From positions 62,001 to 126,000 of the forward strand of contig NZ_VOHA01000009.1 in NCBI RefSeq assembly GCF_007859315.1: a stretch of DNA of 64,000 nucleotides, written 5' to 3'. The notes below the pieces were generated by a model. The model searched no databases. It saw nothing but the letters and a program-made list of their open reading frames with translations, and was not told where the DNA came from. Each line of letters begins with the position of its first letter. Within the stretch, counting starts at the first letter, position 1. The translations under genes and the position numbers were made by a program. Of this stretch, positions 18,227-26,497 are shown piece by piece. The stretch is from Reyranella sp. CPCC 100927. Lineage in GTDB: Bacteria > Pseudomonadota > Alphaproteobacteria > Reyranellales > Reyranellaceae.

Positions 18227-19222
18227 ATGGTGACGCGGGCGAGAGGACGGCGGGCGGTTCTGCGGGCTGCCGGCGGGATGGCGGCGGCATTCCTGGGCGG
18301 GACAGGCGCACGGGCCCAGGCGCCCTGGCCGAGCAAGCCGATCCGTGTCCTGTCGGGCGGCGCACCCGGCGGCGGCAGCGACATCTTCGTGCGCATCCTG
18401 GAGGGCCGGTTGCGCGACAAGCTGGGCCAGCAGCTGTGGATCGACAACAAGCCCGGCGCCGGCGGCATGGTGGCGGCGGAGATCGCGGCGCGCGCCGCAC
18501 CGGACGGCCACACGTTCTTCGTCAGCAACCTGGCCACCAACGGCATCGGCGTGTCGCTGTACAAGCGCGTGCCGTTCGATCCGGCGACCGATCTGCCCGG
18601 CGTGGCGCGGATCGCGACGCTGTCCAACGTGCTGGTCGTGCGTGCCGACAGCGGCATCGCCTCCGTGGCCGACCTTGTCGCCCACATCCGCAAGCATCCC
18701 GACAAGGCGTATTTCGGTTCGGCCGGCGCCGGCACCTCGGCGCATCTGTCGGGCCTGCTGTTCGCCCAGCGCCTGGGCCTTGCCGTCACGCATGTGCCCT
18801 ATCGCGGCACGGCCGCCAACCTCGCCGCCCTGCTGGCGGGCGAGGTGCTGTTCTGCCTCGACAACCTGCCGGTCTATGCCCAGCACGCGCGGCAGGGCAC
18901 GCTGAAGCTGCTGGCGGTGAGCGTCGCCAAGCGCCTGGCGGATCTGCCCGACGTGCCGACCCTGCAGGAGGCGGGCGTGCCGGATTTCGATGTCTCGTCG
19001 TGGTACGGCCTGTCGGCCGCGACCGGCACGCCACGGCCCATCATCGAACGCATGAGTGCCGAGATCGTGGCGGCGCTGGGCGAGCCCGACATCATCAAGC
19101 GGATCCGCGACGTGAGTGCCGAGCCGGCGCCGCTGGGGCCGCAGGCCTACGATGCCTTCATCCGCGCCGAGGTCGAAAAATGGAAGCCGGTGGTGCAGGC
19201 CTCGGGTGCCATGGTGGAATAG
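18227..19222 (+). CDS. Bug-family (TTT) periplasmic solute-binding protein, receptor 2
   Basis: The 331-residue precursor begins MVTRARGRRAVLRAAGGMAA, a twin-arginine-like export signal with cleavage near GARAQA. The mature part has RVLSGGAPGGGSDIFVRIL, WIDNKPGAGGMVAAEIAA and THVPYRGTAANLAALLAGEV. AAGGGAGG lies 7 bases before the ATG at 18227; a longer upstream frame is not supported. It follows the MarR gene with a probable operator between them. Like receptor 1 it lacks TctAB partners nearby. The pair may sense or import related carboxylates for the adjacent CoA pathway. Confidence 0.92.
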   Translation: MVTRARGRRAVLRAAGGMAAAFLGGTGARAQAPWPSKPIRVLSGGAPGGGSDIFVRILEGRLRDKLGQQLWIDNKPGAGGMVAAEIAARAAPDGHTFFVSNLATNGIGVSLYKRVPFDPATDLPGVARIATLSNVLVVRADSGIASVADLVAHIRKHPDKAYFGSAGAGTSAHLSGLLFAQRLGLAVTHVPYRGTAANLAALLAGEVLFCLDNLPVYAQHARQGTLKLLAVSVAKRLADLPDVPTLQEAGVPDFDVSSWYGLSAATGTPRPIIERMSAEIVAALGEPDIIKRIRDVSAEPAPLGPQAYDAFIRAEVEKWKPVVQASGAMVE

Positions 19223-19250
19223 TACCCGGAATCACGAGTCCTGATACAGC

Positions 19251-19353
19251 TGTCATCCCGAGCGCCCCTTCGACAGGCCCAGGAGAGGGATCTTCTGCAA
19301 GGGACGCACGGGTGCGCCTGCATCGAAAGATCCCTCGCTGCGCTCGGGATGAC
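19251..19353. repeat. TGTCATCCCGAGC palindromic repeat, copy 3
   Basis: The arms TGTCATCCCGAGCGCCCC and CTCGCTGCGCTCGGGATGAC lie between the convergent receptor 2 and crotonase genes. The left arm carries an extra CTTCGACAGGCCCAGG segment. It may act as a bidirectional terminator. Confidence 0.8.
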
Positions 19354-19404
19354 GATCCTGAATCACACTCTAGCGACAGGCGGTAGTAGGCGCGACGGCG
19401 CGGC

Positions 19405-20184
19405 TCACCGCCCGCTCCATTGCGGTGCGCGCTTTTCGAGGAACGCCGCCATGCCTTCGCGGAAATCGGCGCTGGTGTAGCACATGACCACGAGGTCATC
19501 GCCGGCGCCGGGCGACATCTTTTCGCCGATACGGCGCAAGGCTTCCTTGGTGGCGCGCAGGGTGAGCGGCGCATGGCTCGCCAAGGTCCGCGCCAGCGCA
19601 TCGGCGCGCGCCATTAGCGTGGCGTGATCGGGCAGCACTTCGCCGACCAGGCCGATCGCCAGCGCTTCGGGGGCCTCGACCAGGCGGGCGGTGAAGATCA
19701 CTTCCTTGGTCCGCGCCAGGCCCATCAGCGCCACCAGCCGTGCATAGTTGGCCATCGACAGGCAGTTGCCCAAGGTGCGCGCGATGGGAAAGCCGAAGCG
19801 GGCGCCGGCGGCCGCGATGCGCAGATCGCAGGCGGCGGCGATCGCGGCACCGCCGCCGGTGCAGGCGCCCGAGATCGCCGCGATGATCGGCACCCGGCAG
19901 CGCTCCAGCGTGTCGATCACGCGGTCGATGCGCGCCTCGTAGGCGAGCCCATCCTCGGCGGTCTTGAAATCGCGGAACTGCGCAATGTCGGTGCCGGCGG
20001 CGAAGGCCTTGTCGCCGGCGCCCGTCAAGACCAGCGCCTTCACCGCCGAGTCGGTCTCGATCTCGCCGCAGATCGCCGCCAGCCGCTCGTACATGGCGAA
20101 GGTGAGCGCATTGCGGGCCTGCGGCCGGTTGAAGGTGATGCGGCCGATCCCGTCGCGGACGTCGTACAGCAGTTCGTCAGTCAT
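19405..20184 (-). CDS. Crotonase-superfamily protein lacking hydratase glutamates
   Basis: The 259-residue protein begins MTDELLYDVRDGIGRITFNR and has the oxyanion-hole segments KAFAAGTDIAQF and SGACTGGGAAIAAACDLRIA. In classical enoyl-CoA hydratases a Glu follows GGG-x in this segment and a second Glu lies in the following GxPE stretch; here they are Ala and Ile (FGFPIARTLG). The protein is thus unlikely to be a standard hydratase and may be an isomerase, dehalogenase, decarboxylase or thioesterase relative. GAGGAC precedes the ATG at 20184. It is the last gene after the TRAP transporter on the same strand, separated by a cruciform repeat. Confidence 0.85.
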   Translation of the reverse strand: MTDELLYDVRDGIGRITFNRPQARNALTFAMYERLAAICGEIETDSAVKALVLTGAGDKAFAAGTDIAQFRDFKTAEDGLAYEARIDRVIDTLERCRVPIIAAISGACTGGGAAIAAACDLRIAAAGARFGFPIARTLGNCLSMANYARLVALMGLARTKEVIFTARLVEAPEALAIGLVGEVLPDHATLMARADALARTLASHAPLTLRATKEALRRIGEKMSPGAGDDLVVMCYTSADFREGMAAFLEKRAPQWSGR

Positions 20185-20211
20185 ATTTGTCCTCGCGTGG
20201 TGGGTCGGCCG

Positions 20212-20295
20212 CTTCATGGTGAGCTTGTCGAACCATGAAGCGTTCGCACGACCGATGGTGCGAAGCCTTCATGGTTCGACAAGCTCACCATGAAG
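20212..20295. repeat. Large cruciform repeat (TTCATGGTTCGACAAGCTCACC type)
   Basis: Perfect 29-bp inverted arms at 20212-20240 and 20267-20295 (core GGTTCGACAAGCTCACC). Each arm is itself bounded by CTTCATGGT/ACCATGAAG. A second small stem, TTCGCAC/GTGCGAA, lies in the loop. It sits between dctM and the crotonase gene and could attenuate read-through. Confidence 0.9.
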
Positions 20296-20304
20296 GCTTC
20301 TCTA

Positions 20305-21633
20305 TCACATGTGCGAGGGCAGGTAGGTGGCGATGATCGGGAAGATGATGAGGATGACCAGCCGCAGCAGGTCGGTGATCACGAAGGGGATGACGCCCTT
20401 GAAGATGGTCGCGAAGGACACGTCGGGTATGACGCTCTTGATCACGAACACGACCATGCCGACCGGCGGGTGGATCAGGCCCAGCTCGACCGTCATGACG
20501 ATGATGACGCCGAACCAGATGGGATCGAAGCCCAGGGCCATGATCACGGGAAAGATGATCGGGATGGTGAGGATGATCATGGCCATGGCGTCCATGAGGC
20601 ATCCCAGGATCAGGTACATGACCATGATCAGCGCCAGCACGCCGTAGCGGCCCAGTCCCAGGCTGGTGAGGAAGGCCGTCACCTTCTGCGGCGTCTGCGT
20701 CACGGTCAGGAAATAGCCGAACAGCAGGGCGCCGATCAGCACCGTGAAGACGGCGGCCGCGGTGCGCGTGGCCTGCAGCAGCGAGTGACGGATATTCTTG
20801 CGGTTCAGCCGGCGGCGCACCACGCCGATCAGGAAGGCGCCGCCGGCGCCCACGCCGCCGGCCTCGGTGGGGGTGAACAGGCCGCCATAGAGGCCGCCGA
20901 TCACGAAAATGAACAGCAGGACGGGCGCCCAGATGTCGCGCAGCGCCGCGAGGCGCTCGGACCACGACGCGCGCTGGCCGGTCGGCAGGAAGTCCGGCCG
21001 CACGAAACCGATCAGCGACACGGTGGCGATGTACATCAGGATGGCGAGGATGCCGGGCAGGATGCCGGCGATGAACAGCTTGCCGATGTCCTGTTCGGTG
21101 ATGATGCCGTAGACCGCCAGCACGGTCGATGGCGGCAGCATGGCGCCGAGCGTGCCGCCGGCGGCGATGACGCCGGTGGCGAACGACTGCGGGTAGCCGT
21201 AGCGGCGCATCTCGGGATAGGCGACCGTCGAGAAGGTGGCCGCCGTCGCCACCGATGAGCCGGAGATCGCCGCGAAGCCGCCGCACGACACGATGGTGGC
21301 GATGCCCAGGCCGCCGCGCAGATGGCCGAGCATGGAATTGGCGGCGCGGAACAATTCGCGGCTCATGCCCGAGGTCGACACGAAGGCGCCCATCAGCAGG
21401 AACATGGGGATGACGCCGAACGTGTAGTCGGTCACCGTCCGCATCGAGGTCTGGCCGACCAGCTTGAAGGCCGCGGTCGAGTTCACCAGGTAGCCGAAGC
21501 CGGCAACGCCGACGAGGCCCATGGCCATGCCGACCGGCACGCGCAGCAGCATCAGCACGAACAGGACGATGAAACCGATGATCGCGACCGTATCGCTGCT
21601 GAGCGTCGGAAGCCCTTGCCACCACTCGATCAT
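20305..21633 (-). CDS. TRAP transporter large permease (DctM/SiaM type)
   Basis: The 442-residue protein has about 12 membrane segments. It contains TYTFGVIPMFLLMGAFVSTSGMSRELF-type sequence near residues 69-96, an ISGSSVATAATF loop and GAMLPPSTVLAVYGI, all typical of the DctM subunit, which forms the sodium-coupled translocation path. Its start lies 7 bp after the dctQ stop. The operon order on the minus strand is MarR, DctP, DctQ, DctM, crotonase. The substrate is probably a carboxylate; residues deciding it are in DctP. Confidence 0.94.
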   Translation of the reverse strand: MIEWWQGLPTLSSDTVAIIGFIVLFVLMLLRVPVGMAMGLVGVAGFGYLVNSTAAFKLVGQTSMRTVTDYTFGVIPMFLLMGAFVSTSGMSRELFRAANSMLGHLRGGLGIATIVSCGGFAAISGSSVATAATFSTVAYPEMRRYGYPQSFATGVIAAGGTLGAMLPPSTVLAVYGIITEQDIGKLFIAGILPGILAILMYIATVSLIGFVRPDFLPTGQRASWSERLAALRDIWAPVLLFIFVIGGLYGGLFTPTEAGGVGAGGAFLIGVVRRRLNRKNIRHSLLQATRTAAAVFTVLIGALLFGYFLTVTQTPQKVTAFLTSLGLGRYGVLALIMVMYLILGCLMDAMAMIILTIPIIFPVIMALGFDPIWFGVIIVMTVELGLIHPPVGMVVFVIKSVIPDVSFATIFKGVIPFVITDLLRLVILIIFPIIATYLPSHM

Positions 21634-21640
21634 GTGACTC

Positions 21641-22156
21641 TCACTCGGCGGATTTGGTCGACGCTTCTTCTTCCGCGATCGCGTCGGGCTGGAACACCAG
21701 GCGATAGGTGCGCACGGCGATCAGCAGCACGGCGGCCGCGTCGCCCAGCCAGGCGACGGCGAAGAACGGCCAGTTCGGCAGCCGCAGGTCGAACGTCAGC
21801 ACGTTGTCGTTGTAGGTGCTCGTCACCTTGTCGAACAAGGTGATGGTCTGGACGGTGACGACGAACAGCAGGACCAGGGTGGCGAAGACGTCGATGACGC
21901 GCTGCCACCTGGGGCTGGCATTGGCCCACACCAAATCGACCGTGATGTGCGTGCCGCGATAGCTGGTGGCGGCGATGCCCCAGAAGATCAGGATGCCCAG
22001 CAGCAGACGACCGAAGTCGTAGCTGTCGGGGATCGACACGGCGAAGAAGTAGCGCAGCATGACGGAGATGAAGATGTCGGCCGCAACGATGCCGACAAAG
22101 ATCGCCGCCAGCAGCTCGATGGTATCGATGAATCGATCCATGTGCTTGCGATGCAC
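21641..22156 (-). CDS. TRAP transporter small permease (DctQ type)
   Basis: The 171-residue protein has four hydrophobic segments and the DctQ signature GRLLLGILIFWGIAATSYRG followed by THITVDLVW. A GTG start at 22156 is preferred to the ATG at 22141 because GGAGG lies 6 bases upstream of the GTG. It sits between DctP and DctM. A 154-bp gap with a palindromic repeat separates it from dctP. Confidence 0.92.
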   Translation of the reverse strand: MHRKHMDRFIDTIELLAAIFVGIVAADIFISVMLRYFFAVSIPDSYDFGRLLLGILIFWGIAATSYRGTHITVDLVWANASPRWQRVIDVFATLVLLFVVTVQTITLFDKVTSTYNDNVLTFDLRLPNWPFFAVAWLGDAAAVLLIAVRTYRLVFQPDAIAEEEASTKSAE

Positions 22157-22205
22157 GTCCGGCCTCCGTCGGTAGTGGCACGAGGGCTTGTGGTTCCACC
22201 ACGGC

Positions 22206-22290
22206 TGTCATCCCGAGCGTAGCGAGGGATCTTTCAGCGGCTTCGGATCATCCGCCGATAAAAGATTCCTCGCTGCGCTCGGAATGACAG
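22206..22290. repeat. TGTCATCCCGAGC palindromic repeat, copy 4
   Basis: Arms TGTCATCCCGAGCGTAGCGA and CGCTGCGCTCGGAATGACA, between dctP and dctQ. As an intra-operon hairpin it may lower expression of the membrane subunits relative to the binding protein. Confidence 0.85.
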
Positions 22291-22310
22291 TTCCTCGCGG
22301 AAGAAGCGGC

Positions 22311-23333
22311 TCAGTAGGCGGCCTTGAACTTGGCCAGCGCTTCCTTCAGTTCCTTCATGGCCGCGTCGGGGTCGACACGAGCCTTGCGGACGCCGTCGGA
22401 CCAGTTCTTGTGCAGCGGCTCGGCCGCCTTGCGCCACTCGGCGAGCTGCTCGGCGCTGATGCCATAGACCTCGTGGCCGGCCTCGGCCTTGATCTTGCCG
22501 CGGCCGGCGGCCTCGAACTCGGCCCAGGGGGCGGCCACCTTCAGGGCCCATTCGTTGGTGCAGTGATCGTCGATCACCTTCTTCTGGGCGACCGACATCG
22601 AGTCGTAGCGCGACTTGTTGATCACCCAGGCGAACGTGGTCACGTAGAGCGGCACGTCCATGTGGTACTTCACCACCTTGTCGATGCCGAACAGCGGCAC
22701 CGAGCCCCACGGGAAGGTGACGGCGTCGGCGACGCCCTTCTCCAGCACGTCGCGCACCTCGGGGGCGCCGGCCTGCACGTTGGTGCCACCCAGCTGGGTG
22801 ACGAACGCGGCGATGGTGGCGTGCGCCGGGCGGATCTTCATGCCCTTGATGTCGCCCGGCACCATCACCTTCTTGGTGCGCGAATGCACGGCGCCGGGAT
22901 CGTGCACGAAGCCCAGGCAGAACTTCACGTCCTTCATCTCGGCCGCGGCATACTTGCGGTACCAGGCGTCGAGCGCCTGCGAGCCGCCCTTGGCGTCGGC
23001 CATCAGGAACGGCAGTTCGCCGGCGCCGATCACCGGGAAGCGGCCGGGCTGGTAGCCGGGATTGATGTAGGTGACGTCGGCGATGCCGTCGCGCGCCATG
23101 TCGTAGTGGTCAAAGGCCTTGCCGAGCTGCTGCGCCGGGTAGACTTTCGACTTGATGCTGCCATTGGAGGCCTTCTCGATCGAGGCGCCCCAATCTTCCA
23201 TCGCCTTGTGCAGCGGGTGCGATGGCGGCACCCAGTGCGAGAGCCGCAGTTCGATCGGCTTGTCCTGTGCCGCCGCGCTGCTGGCGAAACCCAGCGCCGC
23301 CAGGGCGCAGAGCGTGATTGTCCGCATCTTCAT
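22311..23333 (-). CDS. TRAP transporter periplasmic binding protein (DctP type)
   Basis: The 340-residue precursor starts MKMRTITLCALAALGFASSA with cleavage after AAAQ. The mature protein has LRLSHWVPPSHPLHKAMEDW, YPAQQLGKAFDHYDMARDGI and GMKIRPAHATIAAFVTQLGG, the DctP carboxylate-binding region with the conserved Arg. It delivers ligand to DctQM. Its gene follows a MarR regulator by 68 bp on the same strand. The ligand is not predictable; the AHAT segment differs from classical C4-dicarboxylate receptors. Confidence 0.93.
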   Translation of the reverse strand: MKMRTITLCALAALGFASSAAAQDKPIELRLSHWVPPSHPLHKAMEDWGASIEKASNGSIKSKVYPAQQLGKAFDHYDMARDGIADVTYINPGYQPGRFPVIGAGELPFLMADAKGGSQALDAWYRKYAAAEMKDVKFCLGFVHDPGAVHSRTKKVMVPGDIKGMKIRPAHATIAAFVTQLGGTNVQAGAPEVRDVLEKGVADAVTFPWGSVPLFGIDKVVKYHMDVPLYVTTFAWVINKSRYDSMSVAQKKVIDDHCTNEWALKVAAPWAEFEAAGRGKIKAEAGHEVYGISAEQLAEWRKAAEPLHKNWSDGVRKARVDPDAAMKELKEALAKFKAAY

Positions 23334-23401
23334 CCTTGTTTCCCTCCCATGCGTCGCCCGGCGTTGCGTTGCCGGCCGATCGTCCCTTGGCCAGATGTCG
23401 T

Positions 23402-24049
23402 CTACACCCTCACCCGCGGCCGTCTGCCGCCACTGGTTGTGGAGCCCCTATCCCCGGCGCCCGGTTTCGACCGGGCGCGCGCGGGGGTCCGTGCCGTCCG
23501 GACGGACGGCAGCACATCTTCGTCGGCCGTGTCACCGACCAGTTCGGTGGCGATCCGCCGCAGCAGCCGGATCAGGCGCGGTTTTTCGGCGGCGCCCACG
23601 ATGCGGTCGAGGCTGCGGTCATGTGCCTGGGCGTGGCGGGCCAGCTCGGCCAGCACGGTTTCACCCGCCGGCGTCAGGTTCAGCGCGTAGGTCCGGCGGT
23701 TGGCGGGCAGCCGTTGGCGCAGGATCAGGCCGTGCCGTTCCAGCGCGTTGAGCGCCGGCGTGAGGCTCGACTTGTCGCGGCCATCGGCGCGGCTGAGCGC
23801 CGTCTGGCTGATGCCGGGGTTGTGCTGGATCAGCGTCAGCACGGCAAACGTGCCGGGGCTGAGCTCGGTCTGGCCGACGCGCCGGGCGAACGCCTGAAAC
23901 GACGCGTTCTGCGCCTTGCGCAGGTGGAAGCCGATGAAGTCGGCCATCGGCCCGATGCTGACGGCGTCCACTGTCCGCGGCCGATCGGCCGGCGGCGGTC
24001 CGGATTTGCCCGGGCCGGCGCGCCGCGGCAGGCCGTTTGCTTTCGCCAT
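23402..24049 (-). CDS. MarR-family transcriptional regulator upstream of the TRAP operon
   Basis: The 215-residue protein has the winged helix FARRVGQTELSPGTFAVLTL, ISQTALSRADGRDKSSLTPA and LERHGLILRQRLPANRRTY. About 30 basic, disordered residues follow at the C-terminus (ARARSKPGAGDRGS). It precedes dctP on the same strand and probably controls the TRAP genes and itself. No GTAT-N6-ATAC site was found here, so its operator differs from that of the MarR at 17584. Confidence 0.88.
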   Translation of the reverse strand: MAKANGLPRRAGPGKSGPPPADRPRTVDAVSIGPMADFIGFHLRKAQNASFQAFARRVGQTELSPGTFAVLTLIQHNPGISQTALSRADGRDKSSLTPALNALERHGLILRQRLPANRRTYALNLTPAGETVLAELARHAQAHDRSLDRIVGAAEKPRLIRLLRRIATELVGDTADEDVLPSVRTARTPARARSKPGAGDRGSTTSGGRRPRVRV

Positions 24050-24117
24050 CTCGCGTCCTCTGACAAGGCGGACAGGGTCCGATAGTGACCAGAAGATAGT
24101 TTTATGTCCAACAATTT

Positions 24118-24199
24118 CCTGGGAGCGCGGACGTCCCGCCCGCTCATGTCAGGCAAAGCTTTCGCCTGAGCGGGCCAGAGGCCCGCGCTCCCGGGAGTC
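24118..24199. repeat. GGGAGCGCGG/CCCGCGCTCCC palindromic repeat
   Basis: CCTGGGAGCGCGGACGTCCC on the left and GCCCGCGCTCCCGGGAG on the right, with an inner AAAGCTTTCGCC segment, fill the space between the carbamoylase stop and the MarR start. It is the same family as copies at 12831 and 41812. Confidence 0.8.
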
Positions 24200-25133
24200 A
24201 CGGTGGCGGCACGGCGCCCGTGCGCTCGACGATCAGGCCGTAGGCCTCGGGCCGGCGGTGCTGGGCGAAGTTGAAGATGCCGCTGGTGTAGCTCTTGCCG
24301 GCATCGAGATCGCAGCGGTGCGCGATCAGTTCGTCGCCGCTGGCGGCGGCGCGGGCCACCACCTTGCCCGAGGGCGCGATGATCTGGCTGTCGGCCAGGC
24401 TCGGCACGCCTTCCTCGGTGCCGCCCTTGGCGACGCCGATCACCCAGGTGCCGTTCTGGTAGGCGCCGGCCTGCATGGAGAGCTGGTTGTGGAACCAGGT
24501 GTGTTCGTCCTGATCCGGTGCCGGCGGGTTGTGCAGCGGCGTGTTGTAGCCCAGCATCACCATCTCGACGCCCTGCAGGCCCATGACGCGATAGGTTTCC
24601 GGCCACCGCCGGTCGTTGCAGATGCACATGCCCATGATGCCGCCAAAGGCGCGGAACACCGGGAAGCCGAGATTGCCGGGCTCGAAATAGCGCTTCTCCA
24701 GGTGCTGGAACTTCCGCTGCGGCTCGTGCTCGGCATGGCCCGGCAGGTGCACCTTGCGGTACTTGCCGACGATGCGCCCGTCACGCTCGACCAGGATCGC
24801 GGTGTTGAAATGCCTGATGCGGCCATCCTCGTGCGCGAGCTCGGCGTAGCCCAGGCAGAAGCCCAGCCCCAGCCGCTTGGCCTCGGTGAACAGCGGCGCC
24901 GTTTCGTTGCCGGGCATCTCGCGCTCGAAGAAGGCGTCGATCTCGGCCTGGTCTTCCATCCACCAGCGCGGGAAGAACGTGGTGAGCGCCAGTTCGGGGA
25001 ACACCACCAGCTCGCAGCCCATGCGGCTGGCGTCGCGCAGCAGCGCGATCAGCCGCTCGACGACGTCGCGCCGGGTGTGGCGGCGCTCGATCGGCCCGAG
25101 CTGGGCGGCACCGACGGTGAGATGGCGCGGCAT
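24198..25133 (-). CDS. N-carbamoyl-D-amino-acid hydrolase-like (nitrilase superfamily)
   Basis: The 311-residue enzyme begins MPRHLTVGAAQLGPIERR. The Glu-Lys-Cys triad lies in LVVFPELALTTFFPRW, GKYRKVHLPGH and GMCICNDRRWPETYRVMG, the last being characteristic of D-carbamoylases. It hydrolyses the N-carbamoyl group of ureido acids to amino acid, CO2 and ammonia. Its ATG lies 2 bp after the stop of the L-carbamoylase-type gene, so the two enzymes of different fold are co-translated. No hydantoinase gene is nearby. Confidence 0.92.
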   Translation of the reverse strand: MPRHLTVGAAQLGPIERRHTRRDVVERLIALLRDASRMGCELVVFPELALTTFFPRWWMEDQAEIDAFFEREMPGNETAPLFTEAKRLGLGFCLGYAELAHEDGRIRHFNTAILVERDGRIVGKYRKVHLPGHAEHEPQRKFQHLEKRYFEPGNLGFPVFRAFGGIMGMCICNDRRWPETYRVMGLQGVEMVMLGYNTPLHNPPAPDQDEHTWFHNQLSMQAGAYQNGTWVIGVAKGGTEEGVPSLADSQIIAPSGKVVARAAASGDELIAHRCDLDAGKSYTSGIFNFAQHRRPEAYGLIVERTGAVPPP

Positions 25134-25135
25134 GG

Positions 25136-26368
25136 TCAATCCTCGGCCAGTTCCAGCATGACGTCGAGCAGCACGGCGGCGCCGGCCTCGAGGTCGGCCG
25201 GCGTGGTGTATTCGGCGACGTTGTGGCTGAGCCCCTTCACGCTGGGCACGAAGATCATGCTGGTGGGGCACAGCCGCGCCATCATCTGCGCATCATGGCC
25301 GGCGCCCGACGGCAGGCGCAGGGTGCTGCGCCCATGCGCCTGCGCGATGCGCTCGACCCGGTCGACCATCGTGGTGTCGAACACGACCGGCTCGAGGCGC
25401 GCCAGCCGGCGGCGCTCGATGGTGACGCCCTCGGCCTGGGCAGTATCGTCGATGAAGGCAAAGACGCGGCGCTCGGCTTCCTGCAGCAGCGCCTCGTCGG
25501 TGTTGCGCAGATCGACGGTGAAGCGCGCGTGGTTGGCGATCACGTTGATCAGGTTGGGGCGCAGTTCGGCGACACCGACCGTGCCGACCTGGGCGCCACC
25601 CATGTCGCGCGCGACCTGGCGCACGAAGCTTGCGGCGGCGGCGGCAACATAGCCCGCGTCGTGACGCAGGCGCATCGGCGTGGTGCCGGCATGGGCCGAG
25701 ACGCCGGTGACGATGAACTCGTACCAGGAGATGCCCTGCACGCCGGTGACGGCGCCGATGGTGATGGCGGCGTCCTCGAGGATCGGCCCTTGTTCGATGT
25801 GCAACTCGATGAAGGCGCGCGGCCGGATCGCACCGGTCGGCGCCGGACCGCGATAGCCGATGCGTTCCAGCTCGTCGCCCAGGCGCACGCCCGCGGTATC
25901 GGTCGCGGCATAGGCCTCCTGCAGGCTGAACCCGCCGGCATGCACCAGGCTGCCCATCATGTCGGGCTGGAAGCGGGCGCCTTCCTCGTTGGTGAAAAAG
26001 GCGACGCACAGCGGATGACGCGTTCGCACACCGACCGTATCGAGCGCCCGGCAAACCTCCAGGCCGGCCAGCACGCCATAGTTGCCGTCGAAGCGGCCGC
26101 CGGTGCGCACGGTGTCGATGTGCGAGCCGGTCATGACCGGCGGTCCGTCCTCGCGGCCGCGGCGGACGCCGAAGACGTTGCCGATGGCATCGACGGTGAT
26201 CGCGAGATCCAGCGCGCGCATCCAGGAAACGACAAGGTCGCGCCCGTGCTTGTCCTCGTCGGTCAGGGCCAGGCGGGCGCAGCCGCCGCCGTCGATGGCG
26301 CCGATGCGCGCCAACGCGGCCAGTCGCGCGTGCAGGTGGAGGCCGTCGATGGCGGGTCGTGCCGTCAT
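25136..26368 (-). CDS. Zn-dependent N-carbamoyl-L-amino-acid hydrolase/ureidopropionase-type amidase (M20)
   Basis: The 410-residue M20-type amidase has metal-binding motifs TGSHIDTVRTGGRFDGNYG, FFTNEEGARFQPDMMGS, IELHIEQGP and GLSHNVAEYT, plus PSGAGHDAQMMA. This is the hydantoinase/carbamoylase family (L-carbamoylase, beta-ureidopropionase, allantoate amidohydrolase). It is the first gene of a two-gene operon with the nitrilase-type D-carbamoylase. The substrate may be an N-carbamoyl amino acid or a ureide. A related enzyme is encoded at the right edge of the window. Confidence 0.92.
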   Translation of the reverse strand: MTARPAIDGLHLHARLAALARIGAIDGGGCARLALTDEDKHGRDLVVSWMRALDLAITVDAIGNVFGVRRGREDGPPVMTGSHIDTVRTGGRFDGNYGVLAGLEVCRALDTVGVRTRHPLCVAFFTNEEGARFQPDMMGSLVHAGGFSLQEAYAATDTAGVRLGDELERIGYRGPAPTGAIRPRAFIELHIEQGPILEDAAITIGAVTGVQGISWYEFIVTGVSAHAGTTPMRLRHDAGYVAAAAASFVRQVARDMGGAQVGTVGVAELRPNLINVIANHARFTVDLRNTDEALLQEAERRVFAFIDDTAQAEGVTIERRRLARLEPVVFDTTMVDRVERIAQAHGRSTLRLPSGAGHDAQMMARLCPTSMIFVPSVKGLSHNVAEYTTPADLEAGAAVLLDVMLELAED

Positions 26369-26497
26369 CGGTCGATGGGGGTGGGAATGAGCATGGCAGC
26401 GACGCTAGCGAGGCGCGCCGTGGGGCGCAACCGTGTGCTTGGTGGCGGCGCTGATCTTCGCCTTGCCGACGACCGGGCCGCGGGCCATAAGCAGCGC

